DNA from: Massariosphaeria phaeospora
Taxonomy: Eukaryota; Ascomycota; Dothideomycetes; Pleosporales
DNA length: 64,000 nucleotides
Assembly: GCA_011032825.1 (NCBI GenBank)
Contig: JAADJZ010000003.1
Location: 992,001-1,056,000 of the forward strand
Direction: 5' to 3'
Of this stretch, positions 1-9,198 are shown piece after piece; position 1 is the first letter of the stretch; each line of letters starts with the position of its first letter. A program made the position numbers and the translations under genes. The notes under the pieces are model-generated. The model ran no database searches. It saw only the letters and a program-made list of their open reading frames with translations, and was not told the DNA's origin.

Positions 1-510
1 AAATGACGTACTCTGTGAGTAGTTTTCATCTGAGAAGTCGGTGCCGTTCCCCGCGGGACAGGGCATAAAGGCACTCCAGAAAGCACCTCCCTGCTTGCCT
101 TGGTCCAGACGCGGGAGATCCACATGTTGTGGAAAGCCTCCATTTTCGAATTTGTCCTTGAACTCGGAATCGTATATGTGATTTTGATAGCGGCCACGGA
201 GAAAGATCAGCAAGTCATTGTGTCCGTCTGGATGAGACGATTAGCGTCCGTTCAAGGTGGCTATAGGGTGCAGCCGACCAATCAATGGGTTCTCGCGCAG
301 GACGTCGGCGACCCGTTGCTCGACGGTACGTCCATGTTGACATTGCTGACGACGAGTGCCAGGTACAAAGCTAGATAGAGGACTGAGCCATAAGCCAAGA
401 GCAAGAAGCAGCAGGAGCGCGACTGCAGGGCGCTCTACTCGACGGCGGGGTCTAGCATCGGGCAGCAGCGCAGAGCCGTGCTTCTCGCTGGCGGTGGTGG
501 CAAGCCCCAT
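1..510 (-). CDS. Membrane (microsomal-type) dipeptidase, 5' part, runs off left edge
   Basis: This is the amino-terminal part of a zinc-dependent renal/microsomal-type dipeptidase (peptidase family M19). The ATG is at 510. Exon 1 is 510-279, an intron lies at 278-228 (GT...AG, 51 nt), and exon 2 is 227-12. A GTACGT donor at 11 suggests a second intron crossing the edge. The product has a basic cytoplasmic stretch, then a hydrophobic Leu/Ala segment (about residues 29-48) that reads as a signal anchor. Splicing joins NPLI to DGHNDL, which restores the family's first metal-binding HxD-type motif. The motif DLPRLDQGKQGGAFWSAF follows, typical of fungal members. Zinc dipeptidases hydrolyse dipeptides at the membrane or outside the cell. 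The gene is divergent from the ILM1 homologue with about 200 bp between the starts. An in-frame GTG at 522 was not used as the start. Confidence 0.88.
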
Positions 511-711
511 GAGGTAGGCCACTCAGCACTGTATCCGTAGTGAGTTGTGATGGAACCGGAGCTATCACTGGAGCTCAGCTTCAGGAGCTCGTCCGAGCAG
601 GGTTGGCACGGCCACGCAAGCGAGATGTCACCTCCCGCAACCGCAACCTCCTGGGTATCCGCACACCTTAAAACACAGCACTTTCTAGCTCGCAGCGGTC
701 GGCCAGCAACC
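511..711. promoter_or_regulatory. Divergent intergenic promoter region
   Basis: About 200 bp separate the start codons of the dipeptidase (minus) and the ILM1 homologue (plus), so both promoters must lie here. I see no clear TATA box. The strip upstream of the plus-strand ATG is mixed in composition and carries no repeat. Confidence 0.5.
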
Positions 712-1361
712 ATGGCCATTATCTCTGCCTACACCATCATCCGCGGCCTGGCCCTGTTCCATCTAGCCCTCGCTGTTTTTTTCCTGAAGAGCCCCCAGAC
801 CATCGCCGACCAAAATGTCGTCTTCATCCTGGGCGAGGCTATGCGGTTGGTACGTCTCCGTGCCATGCTTCTCTCTCCTGTCCCGAGGGCTCTCACTGAT
901 CGCCTGCTGACGCTTTGACAGCCGACACCTCGCGAATTCTCCAAGCCCTCGCCAGTCACCGCAATCGTCGCCGTGCTCTTCGCGTTCCTCGGACTGACCG
1001 ATCTCACGGCCGTCTCCCTCCCTGAAGAATTGGCCGACACCTACTGGGGCACCCAGACCCCCGTGCGACTATCCTTCCTGTTCATCCTCACCGGATATAC
1101 CTATTTGTTCAAAGAGGGCGGTCTCTTGGCCAGCCGAGGCGCGGCGTATACAGTCAACGCTGGAGACTATTTGAAGAATAGCATGGTCTTTACCTGGGGG
1201 TTTCTGGAGCTGTCCGCCTGGTTCTGGGTATGCTAGGTGAACTCTGCCGGGGTCACGACACTAACCATAGACAGGTCTTCGTCACGCTGCGAGACGAACG
1301 GCGACAGCGCGGTATCCGGCTTCTGCAGAAGCGCAAGGCTGAGCATGCTCTCTACAACTAG
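712..1361 (+). CDS. ILM1: ILM1 family protein (increased loss of mitochondrial DNA)
   Basis: Small integral membrane protein of the Ilm1 family, named for the yeast gene needed for mitochondrial DNA maintenance; its biochemical role is not well defined. Exons are 712-849, 922-1227 and 1275-1361, with introns of 72 and 47 nt (GTACGT...CAG and GTATGC...CAG). The protein is 176 aa, the usual size for the family. Hydrophobic segments lie near residues 5-25, 55-75, 88-102 and 130-148. The C terminus is basic (DERRQRGIRLLQKRKAEHAL), as expected for a cytosolic tail with ER-type basic residues. Family identity rests on the overall pattern (ALFHLALAVFFLKSP, GLTDLTAVS, ELSAWFW), recognised from memory. 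The ATG lies in a good context (ACCATGG). Confidence 0.85.
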
Positions 1362-2298
1362 CGGCGATGGACGGCGCTGCGTGGATGCTACATCCATTTG
1401 TACAAGTTGCTGGAGGATATACTCGTACCGGCTGTGAAAACCGTCCGATTCGGGCATGACCACCACTCGCCGTAGTTCCTCGTGTTGGTCTGCGTCTAGA
1501 AGGCATGATAGCCCAACAGTTCCTGTCATTCCGCTGACACTACGTGTCTGAAGAGCTACAAAAACATGCTGTGGACAGTAGTCGTTTCACCGGCACCGCA
1601 GGGCTTGGTACCGCAAACAGGTCTGCTTAGCCTTCTCCAACTCGGCGCACTCAACGTATGTTGGCAGTACTCAATGCAGCCAATTCTATCAGCGACTCGG
1701 AATCAAAATGTTCGTATAACCCTGCTAAAAATATCGCTTACAGCGATAGGCGACTACAGCTTACGCTAGTGATGCACAATCCATACATCTGGCTATATTC
1801 TCACGAAGCTGTATATATCTGACAGTCTTTCAATTGCATTCTATTTTTTCACATTGCCATCTAAGGTTCGGGAGTATGCAATATTCCTTGCACCATGGCT
1901 TCGTCTCCGCATTGTGTTCGATATCTCGGACGAGGCTCCGTCGGATCCCCATCTTTGCCGAGGTCTAACTTGGGTCCCCAGATATCGGCATACCGACCTT
2001 AGAAGCTGGAAACGACGTCGTGCGATCATAGATGCTGCAATACCGGAACTCCGAATCGGCGTGGGACAGATAAATTACCTACGACTGACCGGGCACTACT
2101 AGAGTCTCCGAGAAATGCCAAGACTTGCTAGTAGAAGAGTTGTTGCCCAGGTGAGACTCTAGAGGATACACTAACGTTAGCCAAACAACAAACACCTCTT
2201 ATTGAACTGTGCTCTCGATTCCATTCCTTCGACTTCGACCCCCTCATCCTCACTTTCACCCTCACGCTCTATTCCTATTCCAACTCCACTTCCTCCCT
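1362..2298. other. Intergenic stretch, no gene seen
   Basis: Only short ORFs without recognisable domains or matching splice sites occur here. The last 100 bases (about 2200-2298) are rich in C and T (ccttcgacttcgaccccctc and similar), typical of a fungal 5' leader and core promoter for the FAD monooxygenase. Confidence 0.5.
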
Positions 2299-3594
2299 AT
2301 GGCTTCGCAACCCTCCAGGTCGTTCAACATCATCATCCTCGGCGGCGGCATTGCAGGCCTCACGACTGCTCTTGCATTGTCCAAATTCACTCCCTCAAAC
2401 GCCCCACCACCGCAGATTACTATCTTCGAAATACGGCCTGAGCCCGCGACTATTGGCGGTGCGGTCAACCTCACACCGAACGCCCTTCGTTTGCTCGCTC
2501 ATCTTGGCGCCCTGCAAGAGATCCGCGCACGGCACTACGGGCAGGAGTGCTTAGCTGTTGAGGTCTTCGATGTGTACTCGGGTACAAAGCTGGCCGAAAG
2601 TAGCTTCCGAGGTCCGCAAGGTAAAGGGCTGGGCGATCCACCGTTCACGGCTCTGAGGATCACGCGGGGTGAGGCCCTGAAGGGTGTTCTTGCGGCTATT
2701 GAGAAGCATGAGAACATCAAGCTGGTCTGCGGAAAGAAAACGATCGACATCAAAGAAGACATCAACGGGGTTGAGATCCAGTTCGAAAGTGGCGACAAAG
2801 AGGTTGGTGACGTGCTCATTGGATGCGATGGAATCCACTCTTTCGCCCGGCTGCATCATGTCGAGCCTTCGCGGAAGAGTGTCTACTCCGGAGTCTGCAA
2901 TGCCTTTGGCTTCGCCCAGAGGAGGAAAACAGAGGACGGTTCATACGAACAGACGCATTTCGAGAGCTCATGCCTCAATATGGGACGTAGAGGTATGCTA
3001 CTTACGAGCTTCCACGACGAAACCCAGAGCAGCATCTATGTCGGCGCTCTCATGCAAGTCCCAGAGATAGAATCAAGAGACGGATGGAAAGCAGCTGGCA
3101 AGGATGCCGACAAAACGAGGAAGGATATGCTGGATCGGTACAGTGGTGCAGCCCTGCCACTGATCCCACACCTAATCGAAGATGCTCAGGATCTGTATCT
3201 CTGGCCGGTCTTCACGCTCTCCAAAGGTGGCAAATGGGCGACCGAGCGCGTCATGCTAATCGGTGATTCCGCCCATGCAATGCCGCCACAAGGCGAATCT
3301 ACCGGCATCGTGTTCGAAGATGGAGTGCTGTTCGCACGATGCCTGGGGCGATGGATGGAGAAGAATGACGGCGCATCGGTCAAAGAAGCATTCGATGCGT
3401 ATGAGAATCTGCGCAGGGAGAGGATCGACATGGCGTTTGACGAGAGTCAGAACGTGGTGAAGACGGTGCAGGACGCGGGGTGGTTGGCGCATAAGATCAA
3501 GATGAATGTCGTGCCGTGGTTCTTGTGGTGGACGAAGGGGTATCGGGAGAAGCACTTCGTCGAAGATGTGACAACCAAGGAGCTGAACTATTGA
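2299..3594 (+). CDS. FAD-dependent monooxygenase (salicylate hydroxylase-like)
   Basis: Intronless 431-aa flavoprotein of the FAD_binding_3 group A hydroxylases. The Rossmann dinucleotide-binding motif GGGIAG is at residues 15-20, a DG motif (IGCDGIHS) lies mid-protein, and the second FAD motif GDSAHAMPPQGEST starts at about residue 322. Relatives hydroxylate aromatic or polyketide substrates with NAD(P)H and O2, but the substrate here cannot be read from sequence. I chose the ATG at 2299 because it lies just upstream of the Rossmann fold and follows a pyrimidine-rich leader; the frame upstream opens only with a GTG. There is no membrane anchor, so it is probably cytosolic. The last 28 codons and the region just after the stop are duplicated downstream (see 3511-3743). 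Confidence 0.9.
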   Translation: MASQPSRSFNIIILGGGIAGLTTALALSKFTPSNAPPPQITIFEIRPEPATIGGAVNLTPNALRLLAHLGALQEIRARHYGQECLAVEVFDVYSGTKLAESSFRGPQGKGLGDPPFTALRITRGEALKGVLAAIEKHENIKLVCGKKTIDIKEDINGVEIQFESGDKEVGDVLIGCDGIHSFARLHHVEPSRKSVYSGVCNAFGFAQRRKTEDGSYEQTHFESSCLNMGRRGMLLTSFHDETQSSIYVGALMQVPEIESRDGWKAAGKDADKTRKDMLDRYSGAALPLIPHLIEDAQDLYLWPVFTLSKGGKWATERVMLIGDSAHAMPPQGESTGIVFEDGVLFARCLGRWMEKNDGASVKEAFDAYENLRRERIDMAFDESQNVVKTVQDAGWLAHKIKMNVVPWFLWWTKGYREKHFVEDVTTKELNY

Positions 3595-3743
3595 AGATTG
3601 CTGGGCAGCCTCTTACCGAATCGGAATCCCTGGAAGTGCTGTGGCTCTTATTGGACGAAGGGATACCGGAGAAACACTTCGTGGAGAATGTGAATTATTG
3701 AAGATTGCTAGGCAGCCGCTTACGGGAACGGAATCTCTGGAAC
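3511..3743 (+). repeat. Imperfect tandem duplication of the monooxygenase 3' end plus a MITE tip
   Basis: Unit 1 (3511-3635) covers the last 28 codons of the FAD monooxygenase, its stop codon and about 27 bases of a MITE terminal repeat. Unit 2 (3636-3743) repeats the same order, with scattered substitutions and a roughly 14-base deletion before the stop codon. Diagnostic shared strings are gaagattgct followed by ggcagcc, then the cttac...ggaatc TIR. The second copy would read as a diverged tail ending in VENVNY and a stop. Unit 2 continues directly into the fuller MITE copy at 3717-3898. Confidence 0.8.
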
Positions 3744-3898
3744 TGAAGGGATGGATCCGTGCGCCTCCAAACCTATTATATGATGTAGCAGCCCTACAAC
3801 GCTACAAATATATTCTATACAGAGTGTTGACTTGAAGATGGTGCTCTAGTTGAAAGAGTCCCATCCTAACGTGTTCAGCTGAGACCCCGTTTAAGGAG
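3717..3898 (-). mobile_element. MITE copy, inverted orientation, about 182 bp
   Basis: The left end cgcttacgggaacggaatct matches the reverse complement of the right terminal repeat of the copy at 3905-4131. The right end, read in reverse complement, starts ctccttaaacggggtctc and then continues with the cgttaggatg...gactc interior seen in the copy at 23239. It is therefore an element with both ends, somewhat shorter than the 227-228 bp copies. It abuts the next copy with only six bases (CCTTAT) between them. It has no coding capacity. Confidence 0.65.
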
Positions 3899-3904
3899 CC
3901 TTAT

Positions 3905-4131
3905 CTCTTGCAGAAACAGGGTCCCCAGAACTAAGGCTACACGCGCTAGATGTAACTCTTTACTAGAGTACTGCCTATCTATTACGTATATTTTATCTTG
4001 TATCTTGTAAAATTATATTAACGCTGTATATATAGTTATATCTTTCTATAGTTATATTGCTGCGTTAGATAATCCTTTAAGAGGCGCGCAGATTTATCTC
4101 TGTAGTTCTGGAGATTCCGCTTCTGTAAGAG
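3905..4131 (+). mobile_element. MITE copy, about 227 bp, AT-rich core
   Basis: Terminal inverted repeats are ctcttgcagaaacagggtcc on the left and, in reverse complement, ctcttacagaagcggaatct on the right. The core is AT-rich and contains the gtatcttgta block shared with the copy at 23239. The element is flanked by CCTTAT (3899-3904) and CCTCAT (4132-4137), a 6-bp near-duplication with one mismatch. It is non-autonomous with no ORF. The superfamily is not certain; a TIR of about 30 bp with a 6-bp duplication does not match pogo (TA). Confidence 0.75.
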
Positions 4132-4397
4132 CCTCATTTCTTTTCAGCGTGGGCTGAGCGGTTCGTTCTATGGAGTTCTTAGAACTAACGTTCGTGATAG
4201 TATTCTCGGTTATCTTGTCTAAGACACACATGATACAATACTTGTTACTTGCACAATCCCCTCCCTTCGACTCAACAACACCTTTCTATTCCCCAAAACA
4301 CTGAAAAGTCACAATGCAGCAACCTGTTTACACAATGCACTCTTCTTTTCGAAGCACCAGCTCTATTTTTCACTCACAATATGTTGGGCCCTACAAG

Positions 4398-4404
4398 TAT
4401 AAAA
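4398..4404 (+). promoter_or_regulatory. TATA box candidate for the RING-H2 gene
   Basis: TATAAAA lies 183 bases before the ATG at 4587. The leader between them has no convincing competing ORF, so a transcription start near 4430 would give a leader of about 150 nt. Confidence 0.4.
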
Positions 4405-4586
4405 CAGTGATCAAAGTCCACATTCCAGCTCATCACCCGCTCTCACTCACTCACGTTGCACACAGTAACGCACCCAGGCCACAAGATTCAAGCTCAAGTT
4501 ACTTCTACGCTAAAGCTTAAACGAACTGAACTGTTTAGTTATTACCTCAGCTTCGTCAATCAACCTTAACACAAACGTCGCCTGCT

Positions 4587-5813
4587 ATGCCTCGTTTACC
4601 GTCATGCCGCGAGTTTGACCGCATGATGGATCGGCTGGATCGCGAATTCGATCGTGCGTTTGATGACGATTTCTTCCGCGACTCGGATAGTGATGAGGAT
4701 GATGACTCCGGCAGCCATGGTCACGGTCGTAGGTTGGGCAGTGGTGGTGGTCTCATGAACCGCCTGGTCGGTGCAGTCCAAGGCCGTAGCGGTCGGCACC
4801 GTTCGCATGGTTCTAGTCACCATTCGCATGGCTCTAGTCACCGTTCGCATGGTTCTCGTCACCAGTCTCCCGATCCCCCCTGGCGCGCTCGGGGCAACGA
4901 GAACGTGCTTTTCGGGGCCATGCATCCCATGAGCCGCGACTACAATCCGTCTTCTGCTGCCCCTCGGTCTGTAGGCAACTCGCCACACCCGATCGGTAGA
5001 CGCAACCCTAGTCCCGCAAGCGAGGACTACTACGATATGTGCTCTGTTCGCAGTGACCAGTCTACTCGCAGTGACCAAACTTCTGCTCACGATCATCGCC
5101 GGCTAGATATGCAATTCCGTGGCCACTCTCCGCCGCCTTTCGCTAATTTGTCTCCAGCCGAGCTTGATGAACGCATGGAGTGGCTGGGGGGCGGAATGCG
5201 CGCGCAATCGATCGAAACCCGGGACATGTCCATGGAAGAGTTCAACGAATGGCGGCGCCTCCATCCACGGTACGTGCAGGCGATGCAAGACGCAGGGCTC
5301 ATTGAATACTACACAGATGAGCATGGCGGCGAAACGCGCGATGTTCCGCTCGTGCCTTCCGGGCCCCGCATCAACACCCAGCTTTACACCACTCCGGTGA
5401 CTTATCCAGCCGCGGGCGCAGAGTGTGGTATTTGCTTGGACGGCCCTAGTGCCAATGCTGGTCTGGTCAAGCCCCGTGACTGTGAGCACACTTACCATCT
5501 CAAGTGCCTCGATGCGTGGGTCAACTCGGCGCAGGAGAACAGCAATACGTGCCCGACCTGCCGCAAGCAGTTCTGTAGCCAGCGCCGCGAGCTGCGCCCT
5601 GATTTCAACAACCCTGGGTCCACTCGTTATACGCCGCCAGCGGCTTCTGCGCCTACAGGCGGACACACGTCTACACGTAGAACTGACACCACACGTAGAG
5701 ATGAGACTCCACGTAGAACCGAGACTCCACGTAGAAACGAGTCTCGTGCGGCTCCGTCTGCCAATGGTAGGACTGTTCGCGAGACTATTCGCCGGACTGG
5801 TCGTCAGTTCTAA
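4587..5813 (+). CDS. RING-H2 zinc finger protein, probable E3 ubiquitin ligase
   Basis: Intronless 408-aa protein. The N terminus is acidic (DSDSDEDDDS near residue 33), followed by a His/Ser repeat region (SHGSSHHSHGSSHRSHGSRH, about residues 74-93) and a long low-complexity stretch. The only clear domain is a RING-H2 at about residues 280-325: CGIC...CEHTYHLKC...CPTC, with the His-His pair and all eight ligands visible. This suggests E2 binding and ubiquitin transfer. The C-terminal tail repeats an RRTETPRR-like unit several times. There is no membrane segment or substrate-binding domain, so targets are unknown. Expression is probably driven by the TATA candidate at 4398. Confidence 0.85.
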   Translation: MPRLPSCREFDRMMDRLDREFDRAFDDDFFRDSDSDEDDDSGSHGHGRRLGSGGGLMNRLVGAVQGRSGRHRSHGSSHHSHGSSHRSHGSRHQSPDPPWRARGNENVLFGAMHPMSRDYNPSSAAPRSVGNSPHPIGRRNPSPASEDYYDMCSVRSDQSTRSDQTSAHDHRRLDMQFRGHSPPPFANLSPAELDERMEWLGGGMRAQSIETRDMSMEEFNEWRRLHPRYVQAMQDAGLIEYYTDEHGGETRDVPLVPSGPRINTQLYTTPVTYPAAGAECGICLDGPSANAGLVKPRDCEHTYHLKCLDAWVNSAQENSNTCPTCRKQFCSQRRELRPDFNNPGSTRYTPPAASAPTGGHTSTRRTDTTRRDETPRRTETPRRNESRAAPSANGRTVRETIRRTGRQF

Positions 5814-6420
5814 GTCTGTTGGGCTTGGAACTTGACAATGAGAAGTTCTAGAGGACACGGTTAGCACTGAGCATAGATCTCGGTGTGCAGACTGTTCCTT
5901 GATCTGCTACTTGATAGCGGATACATGTTGAGTATGGATACAATCAAAGAATGACAACTAGCTATCAGACATGACGCGTTTTACCTCTTACCCCACCTTG
6001 AAGTTTTTCCCCCTCTTGATGTTTTTTGTACCATACATCTGTTCGTGATGAACTATCCTACAGTTTTACAGTAGAGCAGTAGGGGCTTACGATAGGAGGC
6101 AGCGGATGAGGTTCGTCTGAGGCCGACAACCTTGAACCAGGGGGCCGTGCTAGGTGGCGCTGCAGATCAACGCGCCTGACTCAGCTGGGGCCTTGGCATC
6201 CTGCTCGGGCGACTGCATTGAGACAATGGTCGACTGCACCACGTCGCCATCCACCTAGCAGCCTCCTAGCAGCTTCCTAGCAGCCTCCCCTCCCGCGCAC
6301 CCTCGACTCCGCACGGCAGGAGGCCTCACTCCAATGCGCGCGCCGTTAGACTGCCATGTCTCGCTCTGTGTGACGAGCCGCTGCTGCCTCGTCATTCCCC
6401 ACCAGCCCCCGCCGTAACCG
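5814..6420. other. Intergenic, promoter of the Zn2Cys6 gene
   Basis: No gene is visible. The distal part holds two imperfect gcctcctagcagc repeats (about 6260-6290). The 60 bases before the ATG are C-rich. Confidence 0.4.
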
Positions 6421-8667
6421 ATGTCCACGCCGATGCCCTGCGCTCCGCCCTCGACGACAGCGACGGCGACGACGACGACCTCGCACTCGCGACGCGTCCC
6501 ACTCGACAAACGGAAACGTACCGAGACATCATGCGACAAGTGCAAGTCGCGGAAGCAGAAGTGCCGCAGGGAGCCCGGTCAAGACGCGTGTCGCTACTGC
6601 ATGCTGCACCACATCGAGTGCCTGGCGACGCAGCCGCGGAAGAAGCGCCTGTATGGCAGCGTCGAGGGCATCGGGAACCGCCTAGCGCTGCTGGAGTCGC
6701 TGGTCAAGGGCTTTCTGCCCGACGCCGACGTGTCGAACCTAGACGAGCTGCGTCAGATTGGCCTCTCTTTGGGCTTCCCCGTGCCAGATGCCGCGGGTGC
6801 GGGTGCGGGTGCCGACTGCAACGGCGAGTCTGCGAACAACAGCGGCAGTGAGGCTGAAGAGCCGCCTTCTCTCTTCCCAGACCAGCAGGGACAGGTGCAA
6901 TACATCGGCCCTGCGAGCTCTTTCTCATTCCATCTGAAACTGCGGACGCTGGTTGGCCAGGGCACTATCAAGCAATTCGTACTGTTTGGTAGCAATGCAG
7001 CAGATCAGGGACCTATCGAGGTTGACGGAGAGTCGCAGACGCTTTCTCCGCCCCGTAGAGAGTCGACCGTGGATCACTACTCCCCCGTCGACCAGCCTGT
7101 GCCGGCAAACGAGACAAGCAACTGGGATCTGCTCATAGCTGCCTACTTCCGTCACATAAACCGCGATTTTCCCGTTCTCCACGAGCCGTCGTTCCGCGAC
7201 GCATACCGGAGCTGGCTCGCTGATCCAACCAAGGCCGATCCGGCGTGGCTTTGTAGCTTTTCTTGCGTTCTCTTGCTGTCCCGTCGCATTGCCCGCATCA
7301 AACTTCCAGAAGACCAGGAGCGAATCTGGTGGAAATGTGTCCAGCCACTGCTTCCTGTCGTTGTGTTTACCTCAAGCCTCATGGCAGTCCAGGCACTGAT
7401 GCTCGCGGCACTTCATCTCCACAACACCAACCACCGCGACGCCTGCTGGAACTTGACCGGTACAGCGATTCGTATTGCGGTGGCCATCGGCCTACATCAA
7501 GACCGAGTCAATCTGGTGCAGACTCCACTCGCGAGAGAGATGCAGAAGCAGCTGTGGTGTACACTGTACGCGTTTGAACAGATGCAGGTTTCCTCCTACG
7601 ACCGTCCAAGCGCCATTGAACACACGGGTTCCAAGATCAGCTGTCCCAACAAGGAGTTCACTCAGATGGTAGAGTATAGTCCACCCGACTATCAAGAGTG
7701 GTTGAACCGATTAGTTGTACACCTTGCTTCGGCTTGTCGCTCTCTAAGGAACGCAAAATCACACACTGGCGAGGAGTTCTTCGTCAACCCACTCTCGCCT
7801 GCAGCTGCCGTCCTGAGAGATCTGGATCGATGGGATGAGACCCTACCCAGTCACCTCCGCATCGAGGCAGTCGACACTTCGGCACAATCTTTCCAACGCC
7901 CTTTGTATCTGCTCCACGCGAAGTACCACTATACCATTATAGTGTTAACAAGGGCAGCAATACTAGCTCGGGCTACAACCATGTCGAAAGAGGGCAAGGA
8001 TTCGCCCAACGCCGCTCTAGCCATGATGGCAGATAGGTGTGCTTACTCAGGGCGCGCGTTGGCCAGAATCTTGCTAGGGCTAGAGTCTGTTGGAAAATTC
8101 GATCCTGTGACATGGTGGGATGTCTGGTATTCCCTGGCCTCTGCATCTATTCTGGTTGTCGATTTCGTCTGTCTCAATCAATCGAATACGAGTCCAGCTT
8201 CAGAACCCCATAATCTGCTGTCCCGCCTTGCCGATCTGGCCACTCGCCACAGGCGTAACCCGCACATGCCCGGCACTATCGAGAAATTCGCATCCCTCGT
8301 CCCCGAACTCTACGCCATGGTCAACTCAATGGGTTCGCAGCGTTCTACCCAAGCAAACACTTCACGCAGGTCGGTTCCTGCGCGCCAGGTACCACCACAG
8401 CTTCAGCAAGACGTAACCCCGTTTTCTTTCCATCACTCCTCAACAAACAGCGGCGCTTTTCTGTTCGCGGACAACGGGCCCGGACGCTTCTATCCCGAAC
8501 CAGAGATTGCGGTCCCGTACTCAGCGGTGCGGTTCGATAGAGGCGCGCACATGCCGTTCATGGACTTGACAATCAGCAGTATCCAGGACTGGAATTGGGG
8601 AGATGTGGGTAGTTTGCTGGGGCCGGATGGTGTTGCTCATCATGGTCATGTTCCGGGGCCGGTGTAA
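6421..8667 (+). CDS. Zn(II)2Cys6 transcription factor with fungal_trans domain
   Basis: Single-exon protein of 748 aa. A binuclear zinc cluster at residues 38-67 has all six cysteines (C38, C41, C48, C57, C60, C67). A basic linker (QPRKKRLYGS) and a short helix (NRLALLESLVKGFL) that may dimerise come next. A Gly/Ala stretch, GAGAGAD, precedes the middle homology region. The fungal_trans domain starts near FRHINRDFPVLHEPSF and includes the typical ALHLHNTN...AIGLHQD and LWCTLYAFEQ segments. The protein should bind paired CGG-type sites and activate or repress in the nucleus. Its targets are unknown; the nearest upstream gene is the RING protein and the nearest downstream feature is a transposon. 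Confidence 0.92.
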   Translation: MSTPMPCAPPSTTATATTTTSHSRRVPLDKRKRTETSCDKCKSRKQKCRREPGQDACRYCMLHHIECLATQPRKKRLYGSVEGIGNRLALLESLVKGFLPDADVSNLDELRQIGLSLGFPVPDAAGAGAGADCNGESANNSGSEAEEPPSLFPDQQGQVQYIGPASSFSFHLKLRTLVGQGTIKQFVLFGSNAADQGPIEVDGESQTLSPPRRESTVDHYSPVDQPVPANETSNWDLLIAAYFRHINRDFPVLHEPSFRDAYRSWLADPTKADPAWLCSFSCVLLLSRRIARIKLPEDQERIWWKCVQPLLPVVVFTSSLMAVQALMLAALHLHNTNHRDACWNLTGTAIRIAVAIGLHQDRVNLVQTPLAREMQKQLWCTLYAFEQMQVSSYDRPSAIEHTGSKISCPNKEFTQMVEYSPPDYQEWLNRLVVHLASACRSLRNAKSHTGEEFFVNPLSPAAAVLRDLDRWDETLPSHLRIEAVDTSAQSFQRPLYLLHAKYHYTIIVLTRAAILARATTMSKEGKDSPNAALAMMADRCAYSGRALARILLGLESVGKFDPVTWWDVWYSLASASILVVDFVCLNQSNTSPASEPHNLLSRLADLATRHRRNPHMPGTIEKFASLVPELYAMVNSMGSQRSTQANTSRRSVPARQVPPQLQQDVTPFSFHHSSTNSGAFLFADNGPGRFYPEPEIAVPYSAVRFDRGAHMPFMDLTISSIQDWNWGDVGSLLGPDGVAHHGHVPGPV

Positions 8668-8938
8668 ATATGATAGGTGGTTTGACGAGTTATCGAGAAT
8701 TTGATATCCTATCCTTGGGATCTAATGGCAATAATACTAATTTGATATCCTATCCCTAGCATTGAATGATAAAACTATCTGATTTCAACCCTCTCATGGC
8801 AGGAGATGAGTTTGATATTTGCGCACTCTAGGAGGTAGAGGCATGTGGGTGGGCTTGGAGGCCTCAGTTGCAACGAGTGGGAATTGCCTGAGTGAGTGAG
8901 TGAGGGATTGCATATTCTTCGCGCGCCTCCTGGTTAGC
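8668..8938. other. Intergenic 3' region with short repeats
   Basis: No gene is seen. A ttgatatcctatccttg-type string occurs twice (about 8700 and 8740), and a gagt microsatellite sits at about 8891-8905. The region ends at the MITE tip. Confidence 0.4.
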
Positions 8939-9096
8939 CTCTTACGGAAACGGAATCTCTAGAACTAAAGCAACGAATCCGCGCGCCTCTAGCATAATTC
9001 TCTAACGTAGCAATATTACTATAGGAAGCTACAACTATGTATACAGCGTTAACTTAATTCTACAAGATATAAGATAAAATATACATAATAGATAGG

Positions 9097-9098
9097 TA
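9097..9098. repeat. TA target-site duplication, left
   Basis: TA sits directly outside the left terminal repeat of the pogo-like element and matches TA at 10781-10782. Confidence 0.75.
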
Positions 9099-9106
9099 AC
9101 GTAATG

Positions 9107-9157
9107 GATCATCGAACCACCCAGATCATCGAACCCCCCAGATCATCGAACCCCCCA
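9107..9157 (+). repeat. Three 17-bp subterminal repeats of the transposon
   Basis: The unit GATCATCGAACCCCCCA occurs at 9107-9123 (one C to A change), 9124-9140 and 9141-9157. The right end carries only one copy. Such repeats could be transposase-binding sites; that role is inferred. Confidence 0.8.
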
Positions 9158-9198
9158 AAATTCCTTGGCACAACCAACTCATCTCAAAGAACATCAAA

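Noticed and set aside
2209..2298. 30-codon N-terminal extension of the FAD monooxygenase
   Set aside because: It would start on GTG and consists of a translated pyrimidine-rich leader; the ATG at 2299 is better.
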